Source: Duodenibacillus intestinigallinarum
GTDB lineage: Bacteria; Pseudomonadota; Gammaproteobacteria; Burkholderiales; Burkholderiaceae_F
Direction: 5' to 3'
Assembly (NCBI GenBank): GCA_019117105.1
Contig: DXAH01000079.1
Coordinates: forward strand, 1-7,713
Length of the DNA: 7,713 bases
The notes beneath the pieces are model-generated. The model was given only the letters and a program-made list of their open reading frames with translations. It searched no databases and was not told the DNA's origin. This document shows positions 1 to 6,267 of this stretch, piece after piece; position 1 is the stretch's first letter, and each line of letters begins with the position of its first letter. The translations under genes and the position numbers were made by a program.

Positions 1-7
1 TCCTATC

Positions 8-40
8 AAAAACGCCCGGAACTCACGAGTCCCGGGCGTT
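8..40 (-). terminator. Rho-independent terminator of the aldehyde dehydrogenase gene
   Basis: The arms at 11-24 and 27-40 are complementary over 14 positions. On the minus strand the single exception is a G-U wobble, so the stem is effectively complete, with the real loop being the few bases around 22-29. Read on the minus strand it is followed by a run of five T (8-12). It starts 38 nt beyond the aldehyde dehydrogenase stop codon. On the plus strand only three T follow the stem, so it should act mainly on minus-strand transcripts. Confidence 0.88.
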
Positions 41-78
41 TGAGTCAGCACAGACTAGCTGAGGTTAGGAGATGGAAA

Positions 79-1554
79 TCAGAAGAAGCCTCTCTTTGCT
101 TCCGAAAGAGAAATGTAGATGTTCTTGTGCTGGCTGTAGTGCTCGAGCATCATCTTATGCGTTTCTCGACCGATACCGGATTTCTTGTAGCCGCCAAACG
201 GCGTGTGAGCCGGAAGCTCGTTATAGGTGTTGACCCACATACGACCGGTACGAACGCCTCGCGCCACACGCAGGGCACGGTTGATGTCGCGGGTCCACAC
301 GGCGCCACCGAGGCCATATTCAGAGTCGTTGGCCATGGCGACAACCTCTTCTTCCGTACGGAACTTGATCACCACGGCAACCGGCCCGAAGATTTCGTTC
401 TGAGCCACCGCCATGTCGTTGGTGACGTTACCGAGAAGCGTCGGCTGCATGAAGGCGCCGTCTTCAAAACCGGGCACCTTGGCAGCTTCGCCGCCCACCA
501 GAACCGTTGCTCCTTCCTTCTTGGCCGTTTCAACCCAGCCGAGAATCTTTTCGAGCTGACGCTTGTTGATCTGAGAGCCCATCTGGGTCTGCATATCCAT
601 CGGATCGCCTACCTTGACGGCCTTAAAGGCTTCGACAAGCTTAGCGACGAATTCGTCATAGATGCCTTCCTGCACAAAAATGCGGGAACCGGCGCAGCAC
701 ACCTGACCCTGGTTAAAGAGAATGCCGATCTGTGCGCCTTCGATAGCCTTGTCAATCTGGCAGTCGTCAAAATAGATATTGGCCGACTTGCCACCGAGTT
801 CGAGCGTTGCCGGAATCAGACGGTTGGCCGCAGCCTTGGCAACGTCGTAGCCCACCTCAGTAGAGCCCGTAAAGGCAAGCTTGTCAAAACCCGGATGATC
901 GAGCATGGCCTGACCGGTCGAAGCGCCGCGACCGGTGATGATGTTGACGACGCCTGCCGGAAGCACGTCATTGAGGATTTCACCCAGCACGAGAAGCGAA
1001 AGCGGCGTCGTGGACGAAGACTTGATCACCACCGTGTTGCCTGCAGCCAATGCCGGAGCAATCTTCCAGGCTCCCATCAGCAACGGGAAGTTCCACGGAA
1101 TAATCTGGCCGACCACGCCGATCGGTTCACGCAGAACCATGGAGAGCGAATTTTCATCGATCATGACGGCTTCGCCCTCGTCTGCGCGCAAGCAGCCCGC
1201 AAAATAGCGGAAATGATCCGACGACAGCGGAACGTCGACGAGCGTCGTTTCGCGAATCGGCTTGCCGTTATCTTGAGTTTCAACGGCAGCCAGCTCCTTG
1301 GCGCGTTCGTCGATCTTGTCGGCAATTTTGAGCAAAAGCGCCGCACGTTCTGCCGGCGACCTCGCCGCCCATGCGGGAAACGCCTTTCGAGCGGCCTGAA
1401 CGGCGCGATCAACATCGGCCGGAGAGGCGTTAGCACAGACAGCGAGCTGTTCGCCGCTTGCCGGGTTGGTCGTCACAAAGGTTTCTCCGTTTTCGGCGTC
1501 CACCCACTGTCCGTCAATCAGCAAGCCGTAGCGATCCTTAATAAACTGAGCCAT
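79..1554 (-). CDS. NAD(P)+-dependent aldehyde dehydrogenase, AldB/ExaC-like
   Basis: A soluble cytoplasmic enzyme that oxidises an aldehyde (acetaldehyde is the usual substrate of the closest family members) to the acid with NAD+ or NADP+. It has 491 residues, normal for the superfamily. Visible are the oxyanion Asn155 (PWNFP), the cofactor Lys178, the Rossmann-type FTGSTEVG (228-235), general base Glu252 (LELGGK), nucleophile Cys286 in GQVCCAGSR, and Glu387 in EIFGPV. The DHFRYFAG block (113-120) and the C-terminal GFF ending recall AldB/ExaC, whereas the CCAGSR around the nucleophile is as in ALDH2-type enzymes. The cofactor loop reads K-S-S-S where NAD-specific enzymes usually have K-P-x-E, so NADP+ use is possible (inference). 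I chose the ATG at 1554 because AAGGA (1563-1567) lies 8 nt before it; the TTG nine codons upstream would place that site inside the gene. It is a single-gene unit with its own terminator, divergent from the rhodanese gene. The exact substrate is not decided by sequence. Confidence 0.93.
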   Translation of the reverse strand: MAQFIKDRYGLLIDGQWVDAENGETFVTTNPASGEQLAVCANASPADVDRAVQAARKAFPAWAARSPAERAALLLKIADKIDERAKELAAVETQDNGKPIRETTLVDVPLSSDHFRYFAGCLRADEGEAVMIDENSLSMVLREPIGVVGQIIPWNFPLLMGAWKIAPALAAGNTVVIKSSSTTPLSLLVLGEILNDVLPAGVVNIITGRGASTGQAMLDHPGFDKLAFTGSTEVGYDVAKAAANRLIPATLELGGKSANIYFDDCQIDKAIEGAQIGILFNQGQVCCAGSRIFVQEGIYDEFVAKLVEAFKAVKVGDPMDMQTQMGSQINKRQLEKILGWVETAKKEGATVLVGGEAAKVPGFEDGAFMQPTLLGNVTNDMAVAQNEIFGPVAVVIKFRTEEEVVAMANDSEYGLGGAVWTRDINRALRVARGVRTGRMWVNTYNELPAHTPFGGYKKSGIGRETHKMMLEHYSQHKNIYISLSEAKRGFF

Positions 1555-1640
1555 TGCAAATTTCCTTTTCTCTAATTTCAACGTTGCGGTAACCGGTTTC
1601 CGGCCTCGTCAGAGTCCTGAAGCCTTCCGCGCTGAGATTT

Positions 1641-1670
1641 ATCGTAAATCCAGCGCGAACGGCGATTCAA
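1641..1670 (-). promoter_or_regulatory. Candidate sigma70 promoter of the aldehyde dehydrogenase gene, overlapped by a dyad
   Basis: On the minus strand TTGAAT (1665-1670) and TACGAT (1641-1646) are 18 bp apart, each matching 4 of 6 consensus positions. The -10 element falls inside the perfect 6+6 dyad GATTTA/TAAATC (1636-1650), a typical place for a repressor operator. The leader to the ATG at 1554 would be about 80 nt. Predicted by eye only. Confidence 0.3.
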
Positions 1671-1872
1671 TACGTCGAAGGTCGGTGTCCTCCTCCGACG
1701 ATCGGCCTAAGAAATCTCTCTCAAAAGACCCTCAGTCAGTCTGTTCGGCTCAGTCTGTCATCGCGTTACGAGAAAAAGAAACGTTGGCATGAGTATGTCC
1801 GATTGCCCGAACGACGCCAATTCTCAGCAATTGCTTGGTTACTTGCGTAAGACAAATTGAGCAAATGACGTA

Positions 1873-1901
1873 TTGACTCTCCTTTCGGCCGATCGGAAAA
1901 T
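1873..1901 (+). promoter_or_regulatory. Candidate sigma70 promoter of the rhodanese gene
   Basis: TTGACT (1873-1878, 5 of 6) is followed after 17 bp by GAAAAT (1896-1901, 4 of 6). The start of transcription would be near 1908, giving a leader of about 50 nt. The palindrome CCGATCGG (1889-1896) lies in the spacer and touches the -10. Confidence 0.4.
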
Positions 1902-1956
1902 CCATTAACCGCGCTTGCATACGCGTACATAGATAAATTCAATCGGGAGATAAAAA

Positions 1957-2382
1957 ATGAATTTGATGCGAATCGGCCTTACCGCCATGATGACCGCCGT
2001 TCTTTCCATGGGCATCGCCTGCGCTCAGGAACCGGTGGATCCGCAGCCTGCCAAGCCGCTCACTTACGTGCATCCGTCCTACCATAAGGTGACGCCGGAT
2101 GTGGCCAAGAAGATGATGGAAGAAGGAGTGGTTCTGATTGACGTTCGCGAACCCGATGAATTCGCCGAAGGCCACGTCAAGGGTGCCGTCAATGTGCCGA
2201 TGTCGGTTCTCAAGCCCGGCATGAAGCTCAAAGCCGTTCCCAACTTTGAAGACAAGGTGCTGGTGCAGTGCAAGTCAGGCGTTCGTGCTGAAAACGCCTC
2301 GAAGATTCTGATTGAAACGGGCTACAAGAACGTTTACAACGCTTACGGCACGTCTCAGTGGAAGTACGGTCTTGTGAAGTAG
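1957..2382 (+). CDS. Exported single-domain rhodanese (sulfurtransferase-like protein)
   Basis: A 141-residue protein with an N-terminal signal peptide (hydrophobic stretch about 6-20, probable signal peptidase I cleavage after Ala-Cys-Ala at 23) and one rhodanese domain from about residue 43 to the end. Hallmarks are LIDVREPDEFAEGHVKGAVN (60-79) and the active-site loop CKSGVR (105-110), six residues long as in sulfur-specific rhodaneses, with Cys105 as the nucleophile that would carry a persulfide. It ends shortly after the WKYG segment, where family members usually have a Trp-Lys helix. GGGAG at 1945-1949 sits 7 nt before the ATG. It is monocistronic: its own candidate promoter lies upstream and a strong terminator 34 nt downstream. 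Periplasmic location follows from the signal peptide; the sulfur donor and acceptor are unknown. The Cys22 context (GIAC) is a poor lipobox, so a lipoprotein is less likely. Confidence 0.9.
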   Translation: MNLMRIGLTAMMTAVLSMGIACAQEPVDPQPAKPLTYVHPSYHKVTPDVAKKMMEEGVVLIDVREPDEFAEGHVKGAVNVPMSVLKPGMKLKAVPNFEDKVLVQCKSGVRAENASKILIETGYKNVYNAYGTSQWKYGLVK

Positions 2383-2416
2383 TCGCCACGTACAAGTCGC
2401 GATTCTCTTGACCTGT

Positions 2417-2464
2417 AATCGGTCGGCAAACGCCAAAATTCGGCTTGCCGGCCGATTTTGTTTT
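2417..2464 (+). terminator. Rho-independent terminator after the rhodanese gene
   Basis: Arms 2417-2429 and 2445-2457 pair over 13 positions, one of them a U-G wobble. An inner GCC/GGC pair (2432-2434 with 2442-2444) can extend the stem. A T-rich tail follows (TTTTGTTTT, 2456-2464). It lies 34 nt after the rhodanese stop and inside the convergent gap with the DUF2271 gene; no T-run follows the stem on the minus strand. Confidence 0.87.
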
Positions 2465-2476
2465 GAGATGCGGCAA

Positions 2477-3039
2477 CTATGGTTCTGCCGCTGTCGTATG
2501 CTTGATTTTGACGTTGGTGATCATGCCGTTTTTGCATTCGGGCGTTCCGATCTTATGAACCGCCACGGAAAGCAACTCGGTCGCATAGCCCGCCCCACTG
2601 AACCGTAACCGAATAAAGTACGCGCGCTCCAGAAAAACTCGGTGCGTGCCGGCGGGAACGGGCTCGCCTTGTTCATCGATGACATTCCAGGTGTAGCACA
2701 AAGTTCCGCTTGAAGGAGTAGCGCCGCTTACAGCATCACTCTCAGCGGACGTCATTTGATCAGGATGAGCGTAAGACCCCCAAGTCGATCGGCGTCCGTC
2801 CGGTCGGAAAATCCGCGTGTTGCAGTAAAACGCGTCACATAAATCGTACAAACTAACTTTCCGGCAGCATCCTCCACCCAGATCGCGTCTTGACCTGACG
2901 CAATGTCACCCCGTTGGTAATCAAAATCAACTTGAAGTTGCTCTGCAGAACCATCGCTACTCGGAGATTGATCAGCGGCAAGCGCTCCGTCAACAGAGAG
3001 CATCGCGGCTATCGCGCAAAAACGCTGCCGATCGAACAA
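2477..3039 (-). pseudogene. DUF2271-type predicted periplasmic protein, split by a frameshift
   Basis: Two overlapping minus-strand frames together make one protein. The first (3039 to 2752) has a signal peptide ending ...GALA|AD near residue 21, then a beta-rich segment with AIWVEDAAGKLVCTIYVTRF (52-71). The second (used from about 2810 down to the stop at 2477) continues with RPDGRRSTWGSYAHP, then the hallmark AVSGATPSSG...YTW...GEPVPAGTHRVFLE. Joined, they give about 187 residues, a normal size for this family. The junction is a run of four T on the minus strand (2808-2811); a fifth T would restore the frame as ...RGFFRPDG.... The start is also weak: the first available codon is TTG, no ATG exists before codon 13, and the nearest purine-rich site is about 13 nt away. 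Together these suggest decay, although a one-base sequencing error is the alternative. DUF2271 has no firmly assigned function. It follows the GNAT gene by 46 nt. Confidence 0.72.
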
Positions 3040-3085
3040 ACGATATGGTCTTCTCCCTGACCTACCCGACTGCCGCCCGAGAGTT

Positions 3086-3592
3086 CTATCCGAGCAGTTT
3101 GTCGTAGGCTATTTTGTCCGATCCGCGTAACTCTATGAAACCGCAGCGGTGATAGCCTTCTTTTTCAAAAACGTGCTGCATACGCGTATTTTCCGGACTC
3201 GTATCGGCACGGATATACGAGACTCCCTTTTCAAGACACACGCGCGCACATTCACGCAACATCACACCGCCTAGACCCTGACCGCGAAACTCGGGACTGA
3301 TCGCCATACGGTGCAAAACGCCGCTCGACTCCTTAGAGCGCCACTGTCCCTTGATCAAGTCGTAAGCGGGTTCTCCGCCGAAGTCAATGCAAATGTAGCC
3401 TGCAATGCAACCGGATTCGTCCCTGAGCACATAACCTCTGCCCGCTTCAATATCGGCCGCCACGTGCTCGCGTTGCGGATATTCAGACGTCCATTGCACA
3501 AAACCTTGTTTACGCTGAAAAGCGCGGCCTTGTTCAATTAAGTCATAACAGGCGTCAACCTCGCTCAAATGAGCCAGGCATAAAGCAAACAT
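3086..3592 (-). CDS. GNAT-family N-acetyltransferase
   Basis: A 168-residue protein with the single-domain GNAT fold, expected to transfer an acetyl group from acetyl-CoA to an amine of an unknown substrate in the cytoplasm. The acetyl-CoA pyrophosphate loop RGQGLG is at 103-108, after the beta-4 strand LHRMAISPEF (93-102). The later block with Asn135 and VFEKEGYHRCG (141-151) matches the usual C-terminal part, where the residue pattern N...F.K.GF is common. I chose the ATG at 3592: GGAG lies 7 nt upstream, and the N-terminus then begins directly with beta-1. A GTG start at 3640 would add 16 residues with no ribosome site. It lies 98 nt after the hydrolase and 46 nt before the broken DUF2271 gene, all on the same strand, so a shared transcript is possible. 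The substrate cannot be told from sequence. Confidence 0.87.
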   Translation of the reverse strand: MFALCLAHLSEVDACYDLIEQGRAFQRKQGFVQWTSEYPQREHVAADIEAGRGYVLRDESGCIAGYICIDFGGEPAYDLIKGQWRSKESSGVLHRMAISPEFRGQGLGGVMLRECARVCLEKGVSYIRADTSPENTRMQHVFEKEGYHRCGFIELRGSDKIAYDKLLG

Positions 3593-3690
3593 GAACAGTC
3601 TCCAAATCAGTTTTTGTCGCTGCCAAGAAGCACCGAACACCTTCCCAAAGTTAGCATTCTAGGAAAATTTCCCGACTGCAACGATCTCAA

Positions 3691-4476
3691 CTATCGGGCA
3701 ACTCGTTGCAAAATCTCCGCAGCAGCAGCGTGCACCTGCGGAAGGTTCAAAAGCGTGTGCGGAGCCTGCGGCAACAGAAGAATGGATGCGTTGGGATTGT
3801 GCTGCAGAGCTTCCCGTGCGTAACCGAATGCCGAATCGTTATCGAGATAAGAATTCGCACGACTGAAGAATTTGTCGCAGAGGCTCATGACATTTAAGAC
3901 GGCCAAATCATCAGGCAAAACCGAACGCGGAGCTTCAACATGGTAATTAGCCTCGCACGACCATGAAAAGATCAATTTGGCCTTTTCCCGAATCGGTAAC
4001 TCTGTCGAGTCAAACCGCGCCGCAGCTACACCGCCCTCACTGGTACCGCCCACCGCATAAACGCCCCCGAACCAAGCCTCTTCAAAAAGTCTGCGCGCCG
4101 CATAAAGAAGCTCAACACTGCGCATGGCATGAACGGCTTCGTAATCGCTTTTGGCAACCGGAGAGGTATACGTGATGCGATTGGGTGTCTGCATCGAATC
4201 CGGCACCACCACGGCCCAGCCGGTTTCCTGCGCAATGAAGCGCGCGAATTCCCGAATCGCCGTCGTGATGCCGGAGCTGCCATGCGCAAACATCAAAGTC
4301 GGATAGCGGTCGCTGAAGCATTCTTTGCAGGCTGCCGCAGGCGTCGTTTCAATCACGTGCTCGGGATCTTGCTCATGAGGCAATACCAAAAACGCGTTGT
4401 CCCACACCGCCTGCAGCGTCGCTTCATTGTGCTCGCGAACGCTTCCTTCGACCTTTCCGGTCAATTCGATAGCCAT
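3691..4476 (-). CDS. Alpha/beta-hydrolase family protein (dienelactone hydrolase-like)
   Basis: A 261-residue cytoplasmic protein without a signal peptide. The order of motifs fits an alpha/beta hydrolase: oxyanion-side HGSSG (65-69) after the strand PTLMFA; the nucleophile elbow GGTSEGG (143-149) with Ser146; a likely acid Asp in the segment 201-214 (Asp201, Asp212 or Asp214); and a His240 near the C-terminus (PQAPHT). It would hydrolyse an ester, lactone or similar bond; the substrate is unknown. The region 30-57 between the first strands contains three clustered charged or Cys residues (Cys50, Cys53) with no assigned role. GGCGG lies 6 nt before the ATG at 4476. The ribosome site is squeezed between the start codon and the T-run of a terminator serving the upstream transporter gene, so expression must come from read-through or from a promoter inside the end of the transporter gene. 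GNAT and DUF2271 genes follow. Confidence 0.75.
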   Translation of the reverse strand: MAIELTGKVEGSVREHNEATLQAVWDNAFLVLPHEQDPEHVIETTPAAACKECFSDRYPTLMFAHGSSGITTAIREFARFIAQETGWAVVVPDSMQTPNRITYTSPVAKSDYEAVHAMRSVELLYAARRLFEEAWFGGVYAVGGTSEGGVAAARFDSTELPIREKAKLIFSWSCEANYHVEAPRSVLPDDLAVLNVMSLCDKFFSRANSYLDNDSAFGYAREALQHNPNASILLLPQAPHTLLNLPQVHAAAAEILQRVAR

Positions 4477-4491
4477 ATCTCACCGCCTATG

Positions 4492-4519
4492 AAAAAAAGG
4501 CCGACCGACGCGGTCGACC
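4492..4519 (-). terminator. Rho-independent terminator after the DcuC-like transporter gene
   Basis: On the minus strand an 8-bp stem (4512-4519 with 4499-4506, one U-G wobble) with a 5-nt loop is followed by seven T (4492-4498). It begins 9 nt after the transporter stop codon and its T-run ends 15 nt before the hydrolase start codon. Confidence 0.85.
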
Positions 4520-4528
4520 CGAAGCAAA

Positions 4529-5908
4529 TTAGAACATTACGGAAACTGTGATGAGCATCGTGACGTAGCCGACCAAGCACGGAATGGCCGTGCGCTTGAC
4601 CATTGTCAGAGGATTAACCTTGGCAAAGCCTGCCACGATGATGACGACGCCTGCCACCGGCGAAATCGCGCGCAGCATTTCGCTTGCAGTGTGCATCATC
4701 AGCATGATCGAAATGCCGTCGCTGTTGAGATGCGCGGCCACATCAGGAATGATGTGCGCAAGACTTGTGAAAGCAGCAACGCCTGATCCCGTAAGCACCG
4801 TCACCACGCCGATCACGGCCGACAGGAACACGCCCGTACCGGTTTCGCCCAAACCGATGTGCTTGGCGCCTTCGATGAGCATATTGACAATGCCAATGTT
4901 CTGGAGACCCGTTGCAAAGAAAGCCGCCACAAAGATAAGACCCACAGTACTCGTAAGAATGCTGCCCATGCCCTTAAACATCGCAAAGCTCAGGTCAAAC
5001 GACTTCTTGGCGTCGCGACGAACGATCAAATCCACGAAGAAGGAAAGCACCCAGGCAATGAACATTGCCGTAGCCACATTGAGCGTGATGCTCTGATACA
5101 CCATCTTGTTGAAGATGAGCAGCAGCACGATCGGGATGATCGGAAGCACCGCATAAATCGCGGGAACGTTTTCAAGCACCTTGCGCTTTTCTTCGAGTTC
5201 CTGCAGGTCAGCTGTTTCGCCCTTAATGTTGTCGTGCTTGTCAAACCAATACTGAACCACCACGTGAGCGACAGCCATCGCAAGAATCGTGGGAACGGCC
5301 ATCGGCAATTGGTACTGCACCAAATACTGGATGGGATCGAGATGCACGAGTTCGGCTGCCATCACAGCCACACCGGAAGCCGGCGCATAACCGATGGCAA
5401 GTACGCTTGCAACAACCGCAGCCGCCGCCAAACTTGAACAACCCACGCGAATAATGAGCGGATAAACCGTCACGACCATCAGCATCGCAAGACCCGCGGC
5501 CGATGTGATGATGAGTCCCAAGCAGTGGCCGAAGATGAAGACCGCGGCCAAAATCAGGTACGGGTTCTTAATAAGGGACAAGGGCTTGGCGCAAACCGTC
5601 ACAAAACGGTCCGATGCGCCGATTGCCTTCATGTATTCGGCAAAGCCGCCCGAAACAAGGATGATGAAACCGACGCCGGCAATCTGCGTACGTGAAATGG
5701 CGCGCAGCAGTTCCATGAAATCAAAGCCGACGAACCCCGTAGCTGCTGCATTTTTGGGAAGGAAAGACGTCAGACCACCGGCGACCGCCAGAATGTTGAG
5801 CGCCAAGCCGCCCAACAAAAGCACCATGTTGACCTGATACTTCTTGACAACGGCCCACCCCGTCAAGAACAGAATGACAATGCCGATCCATGGAAGGATG
5901 CTTTGCAT
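4529..5908 (-). CDS. DcuC-family C4-dicarboxylate transporter
   Basis: A 459-residue inner-membrane protein, almost the same length as E. coli DcuC (about 461). In E. coli, DcuC mainly exports succinate during fermentation and can exchange it for fumarate, malate or aspartate. About a dozen hydrophobic segments are visible, for example 4-20, 27-46, 77-92, 116-135, 137-153, 160-185, 203-220, 250-268, 274-294, 319-334, 356-378, 416-430 and 440-457. One long charged loop lies at 222-247. Family signatures include LTGSGVAAF (372-380) and SPVAGVVIIVAGFAKVNP (416-433) followed by the VKRT-IP-LVG block (437-446). AGGAG lies 7 nt before the ATG. It is a single-gene unit closed by its own terminator and divergent from the porin gene. 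A broader Dcu/IT-superfamily substrate (for example another dicarboxylate) cannot be excluded; I leave the symbol blank because the substrate is inferred. Confidence 0.88.
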   Translation of the reverse strand: MQSILPWIGIVILFLTGWAVVKKYQVNMVLLLGGLALNILAVAGGLTSFLPKNAAATGFVGFDFMELLRAISRTQIAGVGFIILVSGGFAEYMKAIGASDRFVTVCAKPLSLIKNPYLILAAVFIFGHCLGLIITSAAGLAMLMVVTVYPLIIRVGCSSLAAAAVVASVLAIGYAPASGVAVMAAELVHLDPIQYLVQYQLPMAVPTILAMAVAHVVVQYWFDKHDNIKGETADLQELEEKRKVLENVPAIYAVLPIIPIVLLLIFNKMVYQSITLNVATAMFIAWVLSFFVDLIVRRDAKKSFDLSFAMFKGMGSILTSTVGLIFVAAFFATGLQNIGIVNMLIEGAKHIGLGETGTGVFLSAVIGVVTVLTGSGVAAFTSLAHIIPDVAAHLNSDGISIMLMMHTASEMLRAISPVAGVVIIVAGFAKVNPLTMVKRTAIPCLVGYVTMLITVSVMF

Positions 5909-6043
5909 GATCGATCTCCTGTTAGGTTTTGTTGTTGTCGGAGAAGTCTAACAAACCGCGGCTGAGGCGTTGAATACGGGCACTTGCAAGGCGCTGCGGT
6001 TTCATGCTCGACCAAGGTCTTCAGATGGTCGTCAACTCCCATC

Positions 6044-6057
6044 TTTCGACGTATCAA
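6044..6057. promoter_or_regulatory. Weak FNR-like site upstream of the DcuC-like gene
   Basis: The 14-mer reads TTTCG-ACGT-ATCAA on the plus strand against the FNR consensus TTGAT-N4-ATCAA. The right half is perfect and the left keeps only TT, giving 7 of 10 matches. E. coli dcuC is FNR-activated, which makes the position attractive, but such half-sites occur often by chance. It lies about 136 bp upstream of the transporter start. Confidence 0.2.
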
Positions 6058-6138
6058 CAACGTCCGAAAATACGCCTAAACGCATTTTGCAACCCTGTGT
6101 GTTGCATTTTATCCAAGGGTTTACCCCCCCCTGAGCCA

Positions 6139-6165
6139 TTGACTTTCATAATTTTCTTGTAAAGG
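6139..6165 (+). promoter_or_regulatory. Candidate promoter upstream of the porin leader
   Basis: TTGACT (6139-6144) is a good -35 (5 of 6). The best -10 behind it is poor: TAAAGG (6160-6165) after 15 bp, preceded by TG as in an extended -10. If used, the porin leader would be about 145 nt and would contain the hairpin at 6208-6267. A perfect C8 run ends 7 bp before the -35. Confidence 0.3.
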
Positions 6166-6207
6166 AATTCTTTTCGGTGCCATGATCGTCTCCGTCCTGC
6201 AAGGACT

Positions 6208-6267
6208 CCGCCGGATTGAGTGCGTCTTCGCAAGGGTCCGTCACTCATGTTCCGTCCGGCGGTTTTT
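6208..6267 (+). terminator. Terminator-shaped hairpin in the porin leader (possible attenuator or end of a small RNA)
   Basis: The outer stem CCGCCGGA (6208-6215) pairs perfectly with TCCGGCGG (6255-6262). An inner stem TGAGTG (6217-6222) pairs with CACTCA (6242-6247). Five T follow at once (6263-6267). This is the architecture of an intrinsic terminator, with an asymmetric bulge (1 nt against 7 nt) between the stems. It ends 48 nt before the porin ATG and has no complete gene in front of it on this strand. Confidence 0.55.

Larger units (their letters stand above)
1555..1956. other. Divergent intergenic control region between aldehyde dehydrogenase and rhodanese genes
   Basis: About 400 bp without a credible gene. 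It holds a candidate promoter for each flanking gene (1641-1670 minus, 1873-1901 plus). Several dyads are present: GATTTA-tcg-TAAATC at 1636-1650 flanked by GCGCT/AGCGC (1629-1633 and 1652-1656); a 9-bp imperfect hairpin with arms 1673-1681 and 1692-1700; and short perfect palindromes CCGATCGG (1889-1896) and TACGCGTA (1920-1927). Nothing recognisable was seen in the middle part, about 1701-1860. No transcription-factor site could be named with confidence. Confidence 0.6.

Noticed and set aside
40..1575. A 511-codon plus-strand open frame opposite the aldehyde dehydrogenase gene
   Set aside because: It is the mirror of a high-GC gene with strong codon bias. Its translation is rich in Arg and His with no recognisable domain, and it runs through the minus-strand terminator and lacks a ribosome site.
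1785..1810. TTGGCAT...ATTGCCC resembling a sigma54 promoter
   Set aside because: The GG and GC elements are 17 nt apart instead of 10, so it cannot be a sigma54 -24/-12 site.
2005..2030. Lipoprotein signal in the rhodanese (Cys22)
   Set aside because: The residues before Cys are Gly-Ile-Ala, with Gly where lipoboxes prefer Leu, whereas Ala-Cys-Ala gives a good signal peptidase I site.
2804..2814. Programmed -1 ribosomal frameshift as explanation for the split DUF2271 gene
   Set aside because: The junction GGA TTT TCC does not fit the slippery form X XXY YYZ, and no clear stimulatory structure was seen; a lost T is simpler.
3656..3681. Possible minus-strand promoter (TTGCAG...TAGAAT) before the GNAT gene
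   Set aside because: The TAGAAT box is good, but the spacing of 14 bp is too short for sigma70 and no other -35 fits.
4859..5437. A 192-codon plus-strand open frame inside the transporter gene
   Set aside because: Its His- and Arg-rich translation without hydrophobic or domain features is the usual shadow of a membrane-protein gene.
6054..6248. A short minus-strand frame in the 5909-6315 gap starting Met-Ser-Asp
   Set aside because: Its basic, low-complexity translation has no family match and the frame reads through the terminator-like hairpin and C8 run; no ribosome site was seen.
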